Source: CAZGUX01 sp964529305
GTDB lineage: Bacteria > Acidobacteriota > Terriglobia > Bryobacterales > Bryobacteraceae
Direction: 5' to 3'
Assembly (NCBI GenBank): GCA_964529305.1
Contig: CAZGUX010000159.1
Coordinates: forward strand, 8,595-72,594
DNA length: 64,000 bases
The notes under the pieces were generated by a model. The model made no database searches. It was not told the DNA's origin and worked only from the letters and a program-made list of their open reading frames with translations. Numbering within the stretch: position 1 is the first letter of the stretch; every line of letters starts with the position of its first letter. Position numbers and translations under genes: made by a program. Below, piece after piece: positions 1-7,615 of the stretch.

Positions 1-974
1 GCCCACTCCGTCAACTCACCAGCGGCGCCAGTAGTGAAAGCAGCGCGCACGGCGTTGCCCTGAAAGACACCACTCGGATCGCCTTTGTTGCCGGAAACTC
101 CCGCGGGCATCTGTGGAGTCTGAAGCTCGACGCGAACAAGGGTGTCGCTCTCGGAGAGATGGAACCCCTGCCGCACTCGGGCGGCGCGCAATCGATGCCC
201 ACGGGTCCAGCCGACGGCAGCCGACTGGTGTTTCAGCAATCCGATCCCAGCGGTTCGTCTCTGCGTCTGCGTCACATGGCCACCGGTCAGGAGACATCGA
301 TCCTGTCGCAGGGCGCCCGACCCAAGATCTCGCCGGACGGTAGTTATCTGGCCTACTCGGGGAACGAGGGTCTGTTCCTGATGCCCGCCAATGGAGGTGA
401 CGCCACCCGAATCGTCACCACCAAGGGCCTCTCCGGTATCTATGGCTGGACGGCAAATTCCCGGCGCATCGTGTACTCGGGCGGAAGTCCAACCCGATTT
501 TTCGCCTTCGACCTGGAAAAGCAGCAATCGCTGGAAGTCCATTCTCATCCGAAATACGACATCCATGGTGTCGAGTTCTCTCCGGACCAGCGCTGGGTTG
601 CCTTCCACACACCCGTGGGGCGGCGCAGCGTGCTGCGGGTCACACCCGTGCGCGAGGGACGTGCCGCCGGGGAGGCGGAGTGGATTCGGATCATCGACCG
701 GGACCTGGAGCACCGGCGGCCGTGGTGGTCGCCCGATGGGAATCTGCTGTATTTCATCAGCAACCTGGACGGGTTCCTCTGCATCTACGCCCATCGGCTT
801 GATCCAGTCACCAAGCGACCGGTGGGAGAGCCGTTCGCGGTGTATCATTTCCACACCACGCGCCTCCGGCTTCGCACAGGCCTTGGAGCCTTCGGCCCAG
901 CGGTCTTTCCCGACCGGATCGTGTTCAGCGTGCCGGAAGAGACGGGCAACATCTGGATCGGAGATTCGAAGTAA
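1..974 (+). CDS. TolB-like beta-propeller protein, C-terminal part (5' end outside window)
   Basis: The reading frame is already open at the first bases, so only the C-terminal ~323 residues are present. It contains repeated WD40/TolB-type blades, seen as recurring phrases such as SPDGSYLAYS, SPDQRWVAFH and SPDGNLLYFI, each an SPDG-type turn followed by a beta strand. In Acidobacteria such C-terminal propellers usually follow a Ser/Thr kinase or winged-helix domain and act as periplasmic or extracellular sensing or scaffold modules; which one applies here cannot be seen. The stop codon lies at the first bases of the palindromic doublet that follows. Propeller fold is clear; function is inferred. 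Confidence 0.75.
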   Translation, partial: PLRQLTSGASSESSAHGVALKDTTRIAFVAGNSRGHLWSLKLDANKGVALGEMEPLPHSGGAQSMPTGPADGSRLVFQQSDPSGSSLRLRHMATGQETSILSQGARPKISPDGSYLAYSGNEGLFLMPANGGDATRIVTTKGLSGIYGWTANSRRIVYSGGSPTRFFAFDLEKQQSLEVHSHPKYDIHGVEFSPDQRWVAFHTPVGRRSVLRVTPVREGRAAGEAEWIRIIDRDLEHRRPWWSPDGNLLYFISNLDGFLCIYAHRLDPVTKRPVGEPFAVYHFHTTRLRLRTGLGAFGPAVFPDRIVFSVPEETGNIWIGDSK

Positions 975-1084
975 CGTGCCGCCGGGCGACGTTGTTTGTC
1001 GCCCGGCGGGGCCTTGGTTCCCCGGCCAGCCCCGCACCACCTTCGGGCGACAAACAACGTCGCCCGGCACGTTCCTTACGTTAC
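971..1084. repeat. REPIN-like doublet of inverted palindromes
   Basis: Two palindromes in opposite orientation. The first (981-1007) has a 10-bp perfect stem GCCGGGCGAC/GTCGCCCGGC with loop GTTGTTT. The second (1044-1066) has an 8-bp stem CGGGCGAC/GTCGCCCG with loop AAACAAC, the exact reverse complement of the first loop. The pair is bounded by GTAACG at 971 and CGTTAC at 1079-1084, so the whole 114 bp is an imperfect inverted repeat. This is the architecture of REP doublets (REPINs). It lies between two convergent reading frames, supplies both their stop codons, and could act as a bidirectional terminator. A decayed half unit is at about 45315-45338. Confidence 0.7.
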
Positions 1085-1194
1085 TTTCCTGCCAGGATCC
1101 CCGGCCAGTTAGCACTGCGCAGATCGCCCAAACGGGCGAACTGCTTGACGAGTTCGTCACGACGAGATTCCAGAATGTGCAAAGAGTCGGGCAC
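1081..1194 (-). pseudogene. Short remnant resembling the N-terminus of DUF6788-type proteins
   Basis: A 37-codon frame with a GTG start preceded by GGAGG at a 9-nt spacing. The peptide contains LESRRDELVKQFARLGDLR, which resembles the opening helix of DUF6788 proteins, short proteins often found beside transposases. The usual continuation (PGSI followed by Cys-rich CGKPxCxC) is absent, and the frame ends in the stop provided by the palindromic element. I read it as a truncated remnant rather than a functional gene. The family assignment is from memory of the motif and is tentative. Confidence 0.4.
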
Positions 1195-1363
1195 GGGTAT
1201 GCGCCTCCGCTCCTAGCGGATCGCGTACGCACGGACCACTGGTACAAAAAAGAAAACACCCGAATGGTCACATTCATGTCGCGCACCGCGGGCTCCATCA
1301 GCCTATTGATGGAACGTCCGCTTCCTGATACGATCGGCGGTATGCACCAGTAGAAGGAAACCC
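1195..1363. other. Intergenic stretch upstream of the first PSD1 gene
   Basis: About 170 bases without a supported gene. It presumably holds the promoter of the following cytochrome gene, but I see no convincing -35/-10 pair. An AGAAGGAAA purine run just before 1364 can serve as the ribosome binding site. Confidence 0.4.
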
Positions 1364-4300
1364 ATGCGACCCGCCCGGAACCTCCTGCTTGTCCTATTCC
1401 TCGCGCCTGCCCTCCCGGCGGCGGACTTGAGCCCTGCCGATCGGGAGTTCTTCGAGAACCGCATTCGCCCGGTGTTGGCCGAGCAATGCACAAGCTGCCA
1501 TAGCGGCGAGCGGCCGCAAGGCGCGTTACGCCTCGATTTTCGCGGCGGCTGGGAAAAGGGAGGCAAGGCGGGGCCGGCGATTCTGCGGGGGGAGCCCGGT
1601 AAGAGCCCTCTGATCCGAGCCATCCGCCACGAAGGCGCCGGGATGGCCATGCCTTTGGGCGGAAAGAAGCTTGCGCCGGAAGTCATCACTGCGTTTGAGC
1701 AATGGGTGAAGATGGGCGCTCCCGATCCTCGCGATACGCCAGCCGTCGCACGCGCTGTCAAATCGTGGGCCGCTACGTTTGAGGAGAGGCGCAAATGGTG
1801 GAGCCTCCAACCGGTGAGCCATCCGCCGGCGCCGGTTGTCCGGCAGGACTCCTGGTCAAACCAGGCGCTGGACCGGTTTATCCTGGCGAAACTCGAAGCT
1901 CAGTCGCTGGCGCTCGCCCCAGCGGCCGATCGCCAGACACTCCTGCGCCGGCTCAGCTTCGTATTGACAGGTCTGCCTCCGTCACCGGAAGAGGTGGACG
2001 CGTTCGTCGCGGACTCGAGCCCGGACGCCTATCGGAAGCAAGTCGACCGGTATCTCGCCTCGCCGCACTTCGGCGAACGGTGGGCGCGCCATTGGATGGA
2101 TGTTGTCCGGTATAGCGATACCTACGGCTACGAGTGGGACATCCCGGCGAAGGGCGCGTGGCGCTACCGCGACTACCTCATCCGCGCATTCAACGGCGAT
2201 GTACCTTGGGACCAACTGGTGCGGGAACAGATTGCGGGAGATTTGTTGCCGCATCCGCGCGTCAATCCGGCGGACCAGATCAACGAATCGATGATTGGTC
2301 CGATGTTCTTTCAGCTGGGAGAAAAGCGCCACGGCGACAGCCTTCAGTTCAACGGCATCCACCAGGAGATGTTGAACAACAAGATCGATGCCTTCTCGAA
2401 GGCGTTCCAGGCGGCAACGGTGGGGTGCGCGCGGTGCCACGATCACCGGCTGGACGCGATCTCGCAGCGCGACTACTACGCTCTGGGCGGCATGTTCATG
2501 AGTTCGCGCTGGGTCACGAATACACTGGACCTGCCCGAACGGAATCGCGGCGTGGCCGCGCGGCTGAAGAAGTTGAAAGCGCCGGTGCGGGACGCGGTGG
2601 CCCACTGGTGGATCGAGAGTCTGCGGGACGTGCCGCGGTACCTGCGAGCGGCGCAAGCCTGCATCGACAACTCACCGGACGCGGAGCGGCTCGCCGAAGG
2701 GCTCGATCGCAGCCGGTTGGAGGGGTGGAAGCGGGCGATGGCGGTCCCGCCGGGAAAGACACCGGCCCTGGAAGATCCGCTGAGGGCATGGTTTGAGGCG
2801 CAACGGGGAGCCGAGGACGTGCGCCAGGCGTGGAGGGAGACGGCCACGGCGTACGCCAAGGCGAGGGAGGATCGCGTCACTGCAAATGCGCGCGACTACA
2901 CGGTGCTGGCTGATTTCCGCGAGGCGACGCCTGCAGGCTGGTCGGTGGATGGGGTGGGTTTGCGCGACGGGCTTGCGCGGGCGGGCGACTTTGCGGTCGC
3001 CACGGAAGGACCGGCGGCCCTTACCTCCGTGTTTCCCGCGGGCTTGTTCAGCAACCGCACGTCGCCGCGGATGAACGGCGCCGTCCGGACGCCGTATCTG
3101 GATCACCTGGGCAGGAAATATGTCAGCCTCGAGGTGGCCGGAGGCGACTTCGCGGCCCACCGGCTGGTGGTCGACAACGCGTTCCTGACCGAACGCCAGG
3201 TGTATTTGAAAGAGATTCATCCCACCTGGGCGACGCTTTCAACCACCGCCTATGAAAAGGGCAATCGCGCCATCACCAAGGTAGAGGAAGCGCAGAGGCG
3301 GGTGTACGTGGAGGTGGCGACCAAGACCTCGAACCCGAACTTCCCGCCACGCGTCAACCTCGGCGGAAAGTGCACCGACGAACAGGCGGCGGATCCGAAG
3401 AGCTGGCTTGGAATCACCCGGGCCGTGCTGCACGACAAGGCAGAGCCCCCGGCGGATGAACTCTCGCGATTCCGCGCGCTGTTCCAGGGCGATGCGCCAG
3501 CCGACCTCGCGGGAGTCGCGGCGCGCTATCGGGACTGGCTGACGGCCTCGCTCGAAGCCTGGTCGGAGGGCCGCGCCAGCGATGACGACGCCCGCCTGAT
3601 CAATTGGATGATCGGACGAGGACTGCTGCCCAATCGAATCGAGGAACGCGCCGAGGTCCGCGCGCGCGTCGAGGAGTATCGCGGCGTCGAGAAGCAGATG
3701 GCGACTCCGCAGACCGTGAACGGAATGGCCGATCTCGATGCAGGCGATGACTACCGGCTGAACGTCCGCGGCGTGTATGAAGATCTCGGAGAAGTGGTCC
3801 CGCGGGGCTACCTGGAATCGCTGACCGGCCGGAAGGACGGGCTGGAGGGAACCGGCAGCCGGCGCCTGGCGATGGCGGAGATTGTCGCTAGCGCGAAGAA
3901 CCCGCTCACCGCGCGCGTGTTTGTAAACCGTGTCTGGCACTGGCTGTTCGGCACGGGAATCGTGGCCACGACGGACGATTTCGGGCACCTGGGCGAACGG
4001 CCCTCGCATCCGGAACTATTGGACTACCTCGCGTCGAACTTCGTGGAGAACGGCTGGTCGGTGAAGACGCTGGTGCGGTCGATCGTAATGAGCGAGACGT
4101 TCCGCCAGTCGGGACAGATGTCGGCGCGGGGCAAAGAGGCCGATCCGCTGAACCGGCTGCTCCATCACTACCCGGTGCGCCGCCTGGAGGCGGAGGCCAT
4201 CCGCGATTCCCTGCTGTGGACCTCGACGCGTCTGGACGACCGCATCTTCGGCGAGCCGCTGAATCCGGCGCGATCCAACGAAGATCCCGAGAAACGGCTA

Positions 4301-4750
4301 TTTTCGGGACCTCTGGATGGGCTGGGCCGCCGTTCGATCTACGTGAAAATGACCATCATGGAGCCGCCTAAGTTTCTGGCGACCTTCAACCAGCCGAGCC
4401 CGAAAATCCCCACCGGCCGCCGCGATGTGACGAATGTCCCCGCGCAGGCCTTGGCTCTGTTGAACGATCCGTTTGTCGAAGGCCAGGCCGAGTATTGGGC
4501 GAAGCAGTTGGTGAAACAGGCGCACCGGTCTCCGGAAGAGAGGCTGACGACCATGTTCCGGCGGGCGTTCGGCCGCAATCCGCAGGCGGACGAACTGGTC
4601 CGCTGGAGAAAGGCGGCCGACGATTTTGCCGGCCTGTATCAGGATGTCCCCGGGAAGACGCCAACGGGCGGTATGATGAATTCACTCGCCGTCTGGAAGG
4701 ACGTCGCGCACGCGATCTTCAACACGAAGGAGTTCCTGTATGTTCGCTGA
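1364..4750 (+). CDS. PSD1 domain-containing cytochrome c (PSCyt1-DUF1549-DUF1553), pair 1
   Basis: 1128 residues. A Sec signal peptide (about residues 1-20) is followed by a c-type haem site CTSCH at 42-46 (PSCyt1 domain), then DUF1549 and the C-terminal DUF1553 (about 830-1128, with NPLTARVFVNRVW and the FNQPSP region). A second CARCHDH motif at about 355-361 is the family-typical site, a possible second haem or metal ligand. The middle (about 390-800) is an insert longer than in the two other copies here. It is translationally coupled to the DUF1501 gene, whose start overlaps its end by 11 bases. The pair is thought to be exported and to act outside the cytoplasm on carbohydrate-like substrates, but no reaction is established for the family. 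Confidence 0.9.
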   Translation: MRPARNLLLVLFLAPALPAADLSPADREFFENRIRPVLAEQCTSCHSGERPQGALRLDFRGGWEKGGKAGPAILRGEPGKSPLIRAIRHEGAGMAMPLGGKKLAPEVITAFEQWVKMGAPDPRDTPAVARAVKSWAATFEERRKWWSLQPVSHPPAPVVRQDSWSNQALDRFILAKLEAQSLALAPAADRQTLLRRLSFVLTGLPPSPEEVDAFVADSSPDAYRKQVDRYLASPHFGERWARHWMDVVRYSDTYGYEWDIPAKGAWRYRDYLIRAFNGDVPWDQLVREQIAGDLLPHPRVNPADQINESMIGPMFFQLGEKRHGDSLQFNGIHQEMLNNKIDAFSKAFQAATVGCARCHDHRLDAISQRDYYALGGMFMSSRWVTNTLDLPERNRGVAARLKKLKAPVRDAVAHWWIESLRDVPRYLRAAQACIDNSPDAERLAEGLDRSRLEGWKRAMAVPPGKTPALEDPLRAWFEAQRGAEDVRQAWRETATAYAKAREDRVTANARDYTVLADFREATPAGWSVDGVGLRDGLARAGDFAVATEGPAALTSVFPAGLFSNRTSPRMNGAVRTPYLDHLGRKYVSLEVAGGDFAAHRLVVDNAFLTERQVYLKEIHPTWATLSTTAYEKGNRAITKVEEAQRRVYVEVATKTSNPNFPPRVNLGGKCTDEQAADPKSWLGITRAVLHDKAEPPADELSRFRALFQGDAPADLAGVAARYRDWLTASLEAWSEGRASDDDARLINWMIGRGLLPNRIEERAEVRARVEEYRGVEKQMATPQTVNGMADLDAGDDYRLNVRGVYEDLGEVVPRGYLESLTGRKDGLEGTGSRRLAMAEIVASAKNPLTARVFVNRVWHWLFGTGIVATTDDFGHLGERPSHPELLDYLASNFVENGWSVKTLVRSIVMSETFRQSGQMSARGKEADPLNRLLHHYPVRRLEAEAIRDSLLWTSTRLDDRIFGEPLNPARSNEDPEKRLFSGPLDGLGRRSIYVKMTIMEPPKFLATFNQPSPKIPTGRRDVTNVPAQALALLNDPFVEGQAEYWAKQLVKQAHRSPEERLTTMFRRAFGRNPQADELVRWRKAADDFAGLYQDVPGKTPTGGMMNSLAVWKDVAHAIFNTKEFLYVR

Positions 4751-6152
4751 GGCGCAGGGCATGACGAGGCGGCAATGGCTGCGGCGGTCGTCGAACGGCT
4801 TCGGCATGCTGGCGCTTTCCGCGATGCTGGCGGAGGAGGCCAAGGCCAATCGCGTCTCCGGCGGACCGCATCATCCGGCTGTGGCGAAAAGCGTAGTGTT
4901 GTTCTTCATGGATGGGGGGCCGAGCCACGTCGACACGTTCGACCCGAAGCCGGAGTTGAAGAAACATCAGGGAGAGAAGATCGGCCAGTCGGCGGTCTCG
5001 ACGAAGTCGCAATCCACCCCGGACCGGGTGTGGCTGGGCAGTCCGTGGGAGTTTCGCCAGCGCGGGCAAAGCGGGCTGTGGGTGAGCGACCTGTTACCGA
5101 ACATCGCGGGCGTCGCGGACGAACTCAGCGTGGTGCGCTCCATGATCGGCCAGCAACCGTTGCACGGCCAGCAAAATCTGCTGCTGCACACGGGGCGCGT
5201 CACGGGGATGGCCCCGAGTTTCGGCTCCTGGGTGTCCTACGGACTGGCCGCGGAGCGCGACAACCTTCCCAACTACGTCCTGCTGAACAACGACTGGATT
5301 CCGAACGGGGGCTTCGAGAATTTTTCAAGCGCGTTCCTGCCGGCTTCGCACACGGCGACGATGCTTCGGGCCAAGGGCGTCGCGATGGACAACATCACGC
5401 CGGCCGACCGGCCGGAGATCCAGCGGCGCAAACTGGCGCTGCTCGAGAGCCAGGACCGGTCGTATGCCTCGGCGTCCGGCGACACTGCCGTGGAATCGGC
5501 GATCAAGAACTACGAGACGGCCTTCCGGCTGCAGACCCTGATTCCCGACCTGGCCGATGTCAGCAAAGAGTCCGAGGCCACCCGCAAGATGTACGGGGTG
5601 GACAGCTCGAACGACTACAAGCGCTATTACAGCCTCCAATGCCTGCGCGCGCGAAGGCTGGTGGAAGCGGGTGTGCGGTTTGTCGAAATCACGTGCCCGC
5701 TGACCCATGCGAACAACTCGCCCTGGGATCAACACTCGCATCTGAAAGACCGGCACGAAGAGAACGCGATGATCACGGACCAGGGGGCGGCGGCGCTGAT
5801 TCGGGATCTAAAGCAGCGCGGCCTGCTGGAGACCACGATCGTGCTGTGGGCCGGTGAGATGGGGCGCACGCCTCATACGCCCAAGCTCAGCGATACCGTG
5901 GGCCGCGATCACCACGTCAACGGCTACTCGCTGTTTGTCGCAGGCGGCGGGTTCAAGAAGGGATTCGCCTACGGCCATACGGACGAGTTCGGCAACTCGG
6001 TGGCCGAACAGCCGACCACGGTGCACGACATCCACGCGACCATCCTGCACCAGTTGGGGATCGACCACCGGCGCCTGACCTTCCGGTTCGGCGGGCGGGA
6101 CATGAGCCTGACGGACGTGCACGGCGAACTGGTACGAGGAATTCTCGCATAG
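4740..6152 (+). CDS. DUF1501 family Tat-exported protein, pair 1
   Basis: About 470 residues of the alkaline-phosphatase/sulfatase-like superfamily. The N-terminus carries a twin-arginine signal (TRRQWLRR, then a hydrophobic stretch). An in-frame ATG at 4761 places the RR motif closer to the start and may be the true one. Metal-site-type motifs are intact: DGGPSHVDTFDPKPEL near the N-terminus, GEMGRTPHTPK and GRDHHVNGYS near the C-terminus, then GHTDEFG. It overlaps the upstream cytochrome gene, as usual for this pair. Catalytic role unproven; an exported hydrolase acting with the PSD1 partner is the common assumption. Confidence 0.88.
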   Translation: MFAEAQGMTRRQWLRRSSNGFGMLALSAMLAEEAKANRVSGGPHHPAVAKSVVLFFMDGGPSHVDTFDPKPELKKHQGEKIGQSAVSTKSQSTPDRVWLGSPWEFRQRGQSGLWVSDLLPNIAGVADELSVVRSMIGQQPLHGQQNLLLHTGRVTGMAPSFGSWVSYGLAAERDNLPNYVLLNNDWIPNGGFENFSSAFLPASHTATMLRAKGVAMDNITPADRPEIQRRKLALLESQDRSYASASGDTAVESAIKNYETAFRLQTLIPDLADVSKESEATRKMYGVDSSNDYKRYYSLQCLRARRLVEAGVRFVEITCPLTHANNSPWDQHSHLKDRHEENAMITDQGAAALIRDLKQRGLLETTIVLWAGEMGRTPHTPKLSDTVGRDHHVNGYSLFVAGGGFKKGFAYGHTDEFGNSVAEQPTTVHDIHATILHQLGIDHRRLTFRFGGRDMSLTDVHGELVRGILA

Positions 6153-6156
6153 GTTT

Positions 6157-6381
6157 CCCGACCGTCGGCAGCCCCGACCGTCAGAAGGTGTAAGAAAATC
6201 AAAAGCAGCCTTTTCCACAGCTTTTCCTCAGCTTGGAGACGCTGCCAGACGCCCTACAACGCGTTCTGCGGTGGCGACGAGGCATTCCGCATCCCCCCAC
6301 ACATTCACAAAATTGGAAAATCGATTTTCATACACGTTCTTACGGTCGGGGCTGCAGCGGTTGGGGCTGCGACGGTCGGGG
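6157..6381. mobile_element. MITE-like non-coding element with terminal inverted repeats
   Basis: The left end starts CCCGACCGTCGGCAGCCCC (6157-6175). The right end (6363-6381), read on the other strand, starts CCCCGACCGTCGCAGCCCC, so the two match over about 19 bp with one indel. A further internal GACCGT copy lies beside each end. The interior is AT-richer than the surroundings and holds AAAATCGATTTT. There is no coding capacity. Size, inverted termini and AT-rich core suggest a MITE or a large hairpin between the DUF1501 gene and the next gene. No clear target-site duplication is visible. Confidence 0.5.
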
Positions 6382-6518
6382 GGCACGACATTCGGGGCGC
6401 GAAGTTCGCGGGGGCGCCGGTCGGATCGGCGAGGCGATGCCGGCGCCTCCATACCCCGAGTTTGGAGAGACGCGTCCGGTTGTGATCTAATTCATTGTTT
6501 GCGAGGAGGCACCTTCCT
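6382..6518. promoter_or_regulatory. Leader region of the secreted propeller gene
   Basis: No gene. The last bases carry a strong Shine-Dalgarno sequence GAGGAGG (6503-6509), about 9 nt before the ATG at 6519. This decides the start against an in-frame TTG at 6495. Confidence 0.6.
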
Positions 6519-7589
6519 ATGAAACGGTTTACGATCAGCGCGTTCTTTGCCGCTCTGCTGGCGATCGGCTGGACCCTCGGCTACAACGCGCCCTCGCGCG
6601 CGGCGCAGGGGGGGACCGGCGCCAGCGGCAACGGCAAGATGAGATTCCGCGTGCTCTACACCTCGGATCATCTGCCGCAGGAGGCGCAGGCCGTGCTCAA
6701 GTCGGCTCACGGCGGCTTCGCCGTCGACCTGCGCCCAGGCAAAGGGGAAACCTATTTCTCACTCAAGGGCGCGGGCATCATCCAGATCAGCGCCGATATG
6801 AAGAGCACCCGCATGGTCTCGACCTCCGAGGAGATGAAGATGCAGAATCTTCACAACACCACGATCTGGAACGGAGCAGACGGCAAAGCGTACCTGACGT
6901 GGCCCGGCAGCGAGAAGGGCCGTGTGTTTACCACCGACCTGAACGGCAATGTGCTCAGTACGCTGGCCGCTCCCGAGTTCGGGACCGACCTGGGCCATCC
7001 GACACCGACGGACTACTTCAACGGCCGCGGCAACCTGATCCCAACCGACACCGAGCAACTGGACGGCTTGATCTACGTTGCGACCGGGTACTCGAACCTG
7101 GATTTCGTCCTGACCGCGAAGATCGTGAGTTGGAGTCCTTTCAAGGCGGTGTGGAACGACCTGTCGTTTGGAGGCAAAGGAGGCGGACCCGGCCAGTTCG
7201 GTACCGGTCACGGAATTACGGTGCCGCCAGGGATGAAGCGGATCGATGTGGCGGACCGGCCGAACTCCGAGATCGATCGTTTTACCAAGAACGGCCAATA
7301 TCTGTCGACGCTCAAAATGCCGCTGGGCTCGTTCCCGTGTGACATCTACTACCTGGACAACTACGCGGTGGTGGGCTCGCTGCACGGGCCCGATCGCAGC
7401 AAGGGCGCGCCCATCTACATCATGGAGAACGACCAGCTCATCTCGACCATCATGCCGAAAGAGGACCTGGGACTGAAGAACTTTCAGCACATTCACAATG
7501 CAGTGCTGAGGCAGTACGGCGGCAAGATGTACGTGATCGCGCAAGCGTGGAATCCTGGGGACTTTGCGATTCTGGAGCAGGTGAACTGA
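6519..7589 (+). CDS. Secreted protein with probable beta-propeller fold, function unknown
   Basis: 356 residues with a Sec signal peptide (MKRFTISAFFAALLAIGW..., cleavage around residue 30 after SRAA). The body shows repeats of strand-turn-strand with phrases like GNVLSTLAAP, DRFTKNGQYLSTLKMP and FGTGHGI, typical of NHL/6-bladed propeller proteins. Residues GHP, GHGI and HIHN are spaced as in propeller proteins with a central His-lined channel, which is an inference. It follows pair 1 but is separated by the MITE-like element and has its own strong ribosome binding site. I do not recognise a characterised homologue. Confidence 0.7.
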   Translation: MKRFTISAFFAALLAIGWTLGYNAPSRAAQGGTGASGNGKMRFRVLYTSDHLPQEAQAVLKSAHGGFAVDLRPGKGETYFSLKGAGIIQISADMKSTRMVSTSEEMKMQNLHNTTIWNGADGKAYLTWPGSEKGRVFTTDLNGNVLSTLAAPEFGTDLGHPTPTDYFNGRGNLIPTDTEQLDGLIYVATGYSNLDFVLTAKIVSWSPFKAVWNDLSFGGKGGGPGQFGTGHGITVPPGMKRIDVADRPNSEIDRFTKNGQYLSTLKMPLGSFPCDIYYLDNYAVVGSLHGPDRSKGAPIYIMENDQLISTIMPKEDLGLKNFQHIHNAVLRQYGGKMYVIAQAWNPGDFAILEQVN

Positions 7590-7615
7590 GAGCGGCCGGG
7601 CATCCGGTGGCCGGG

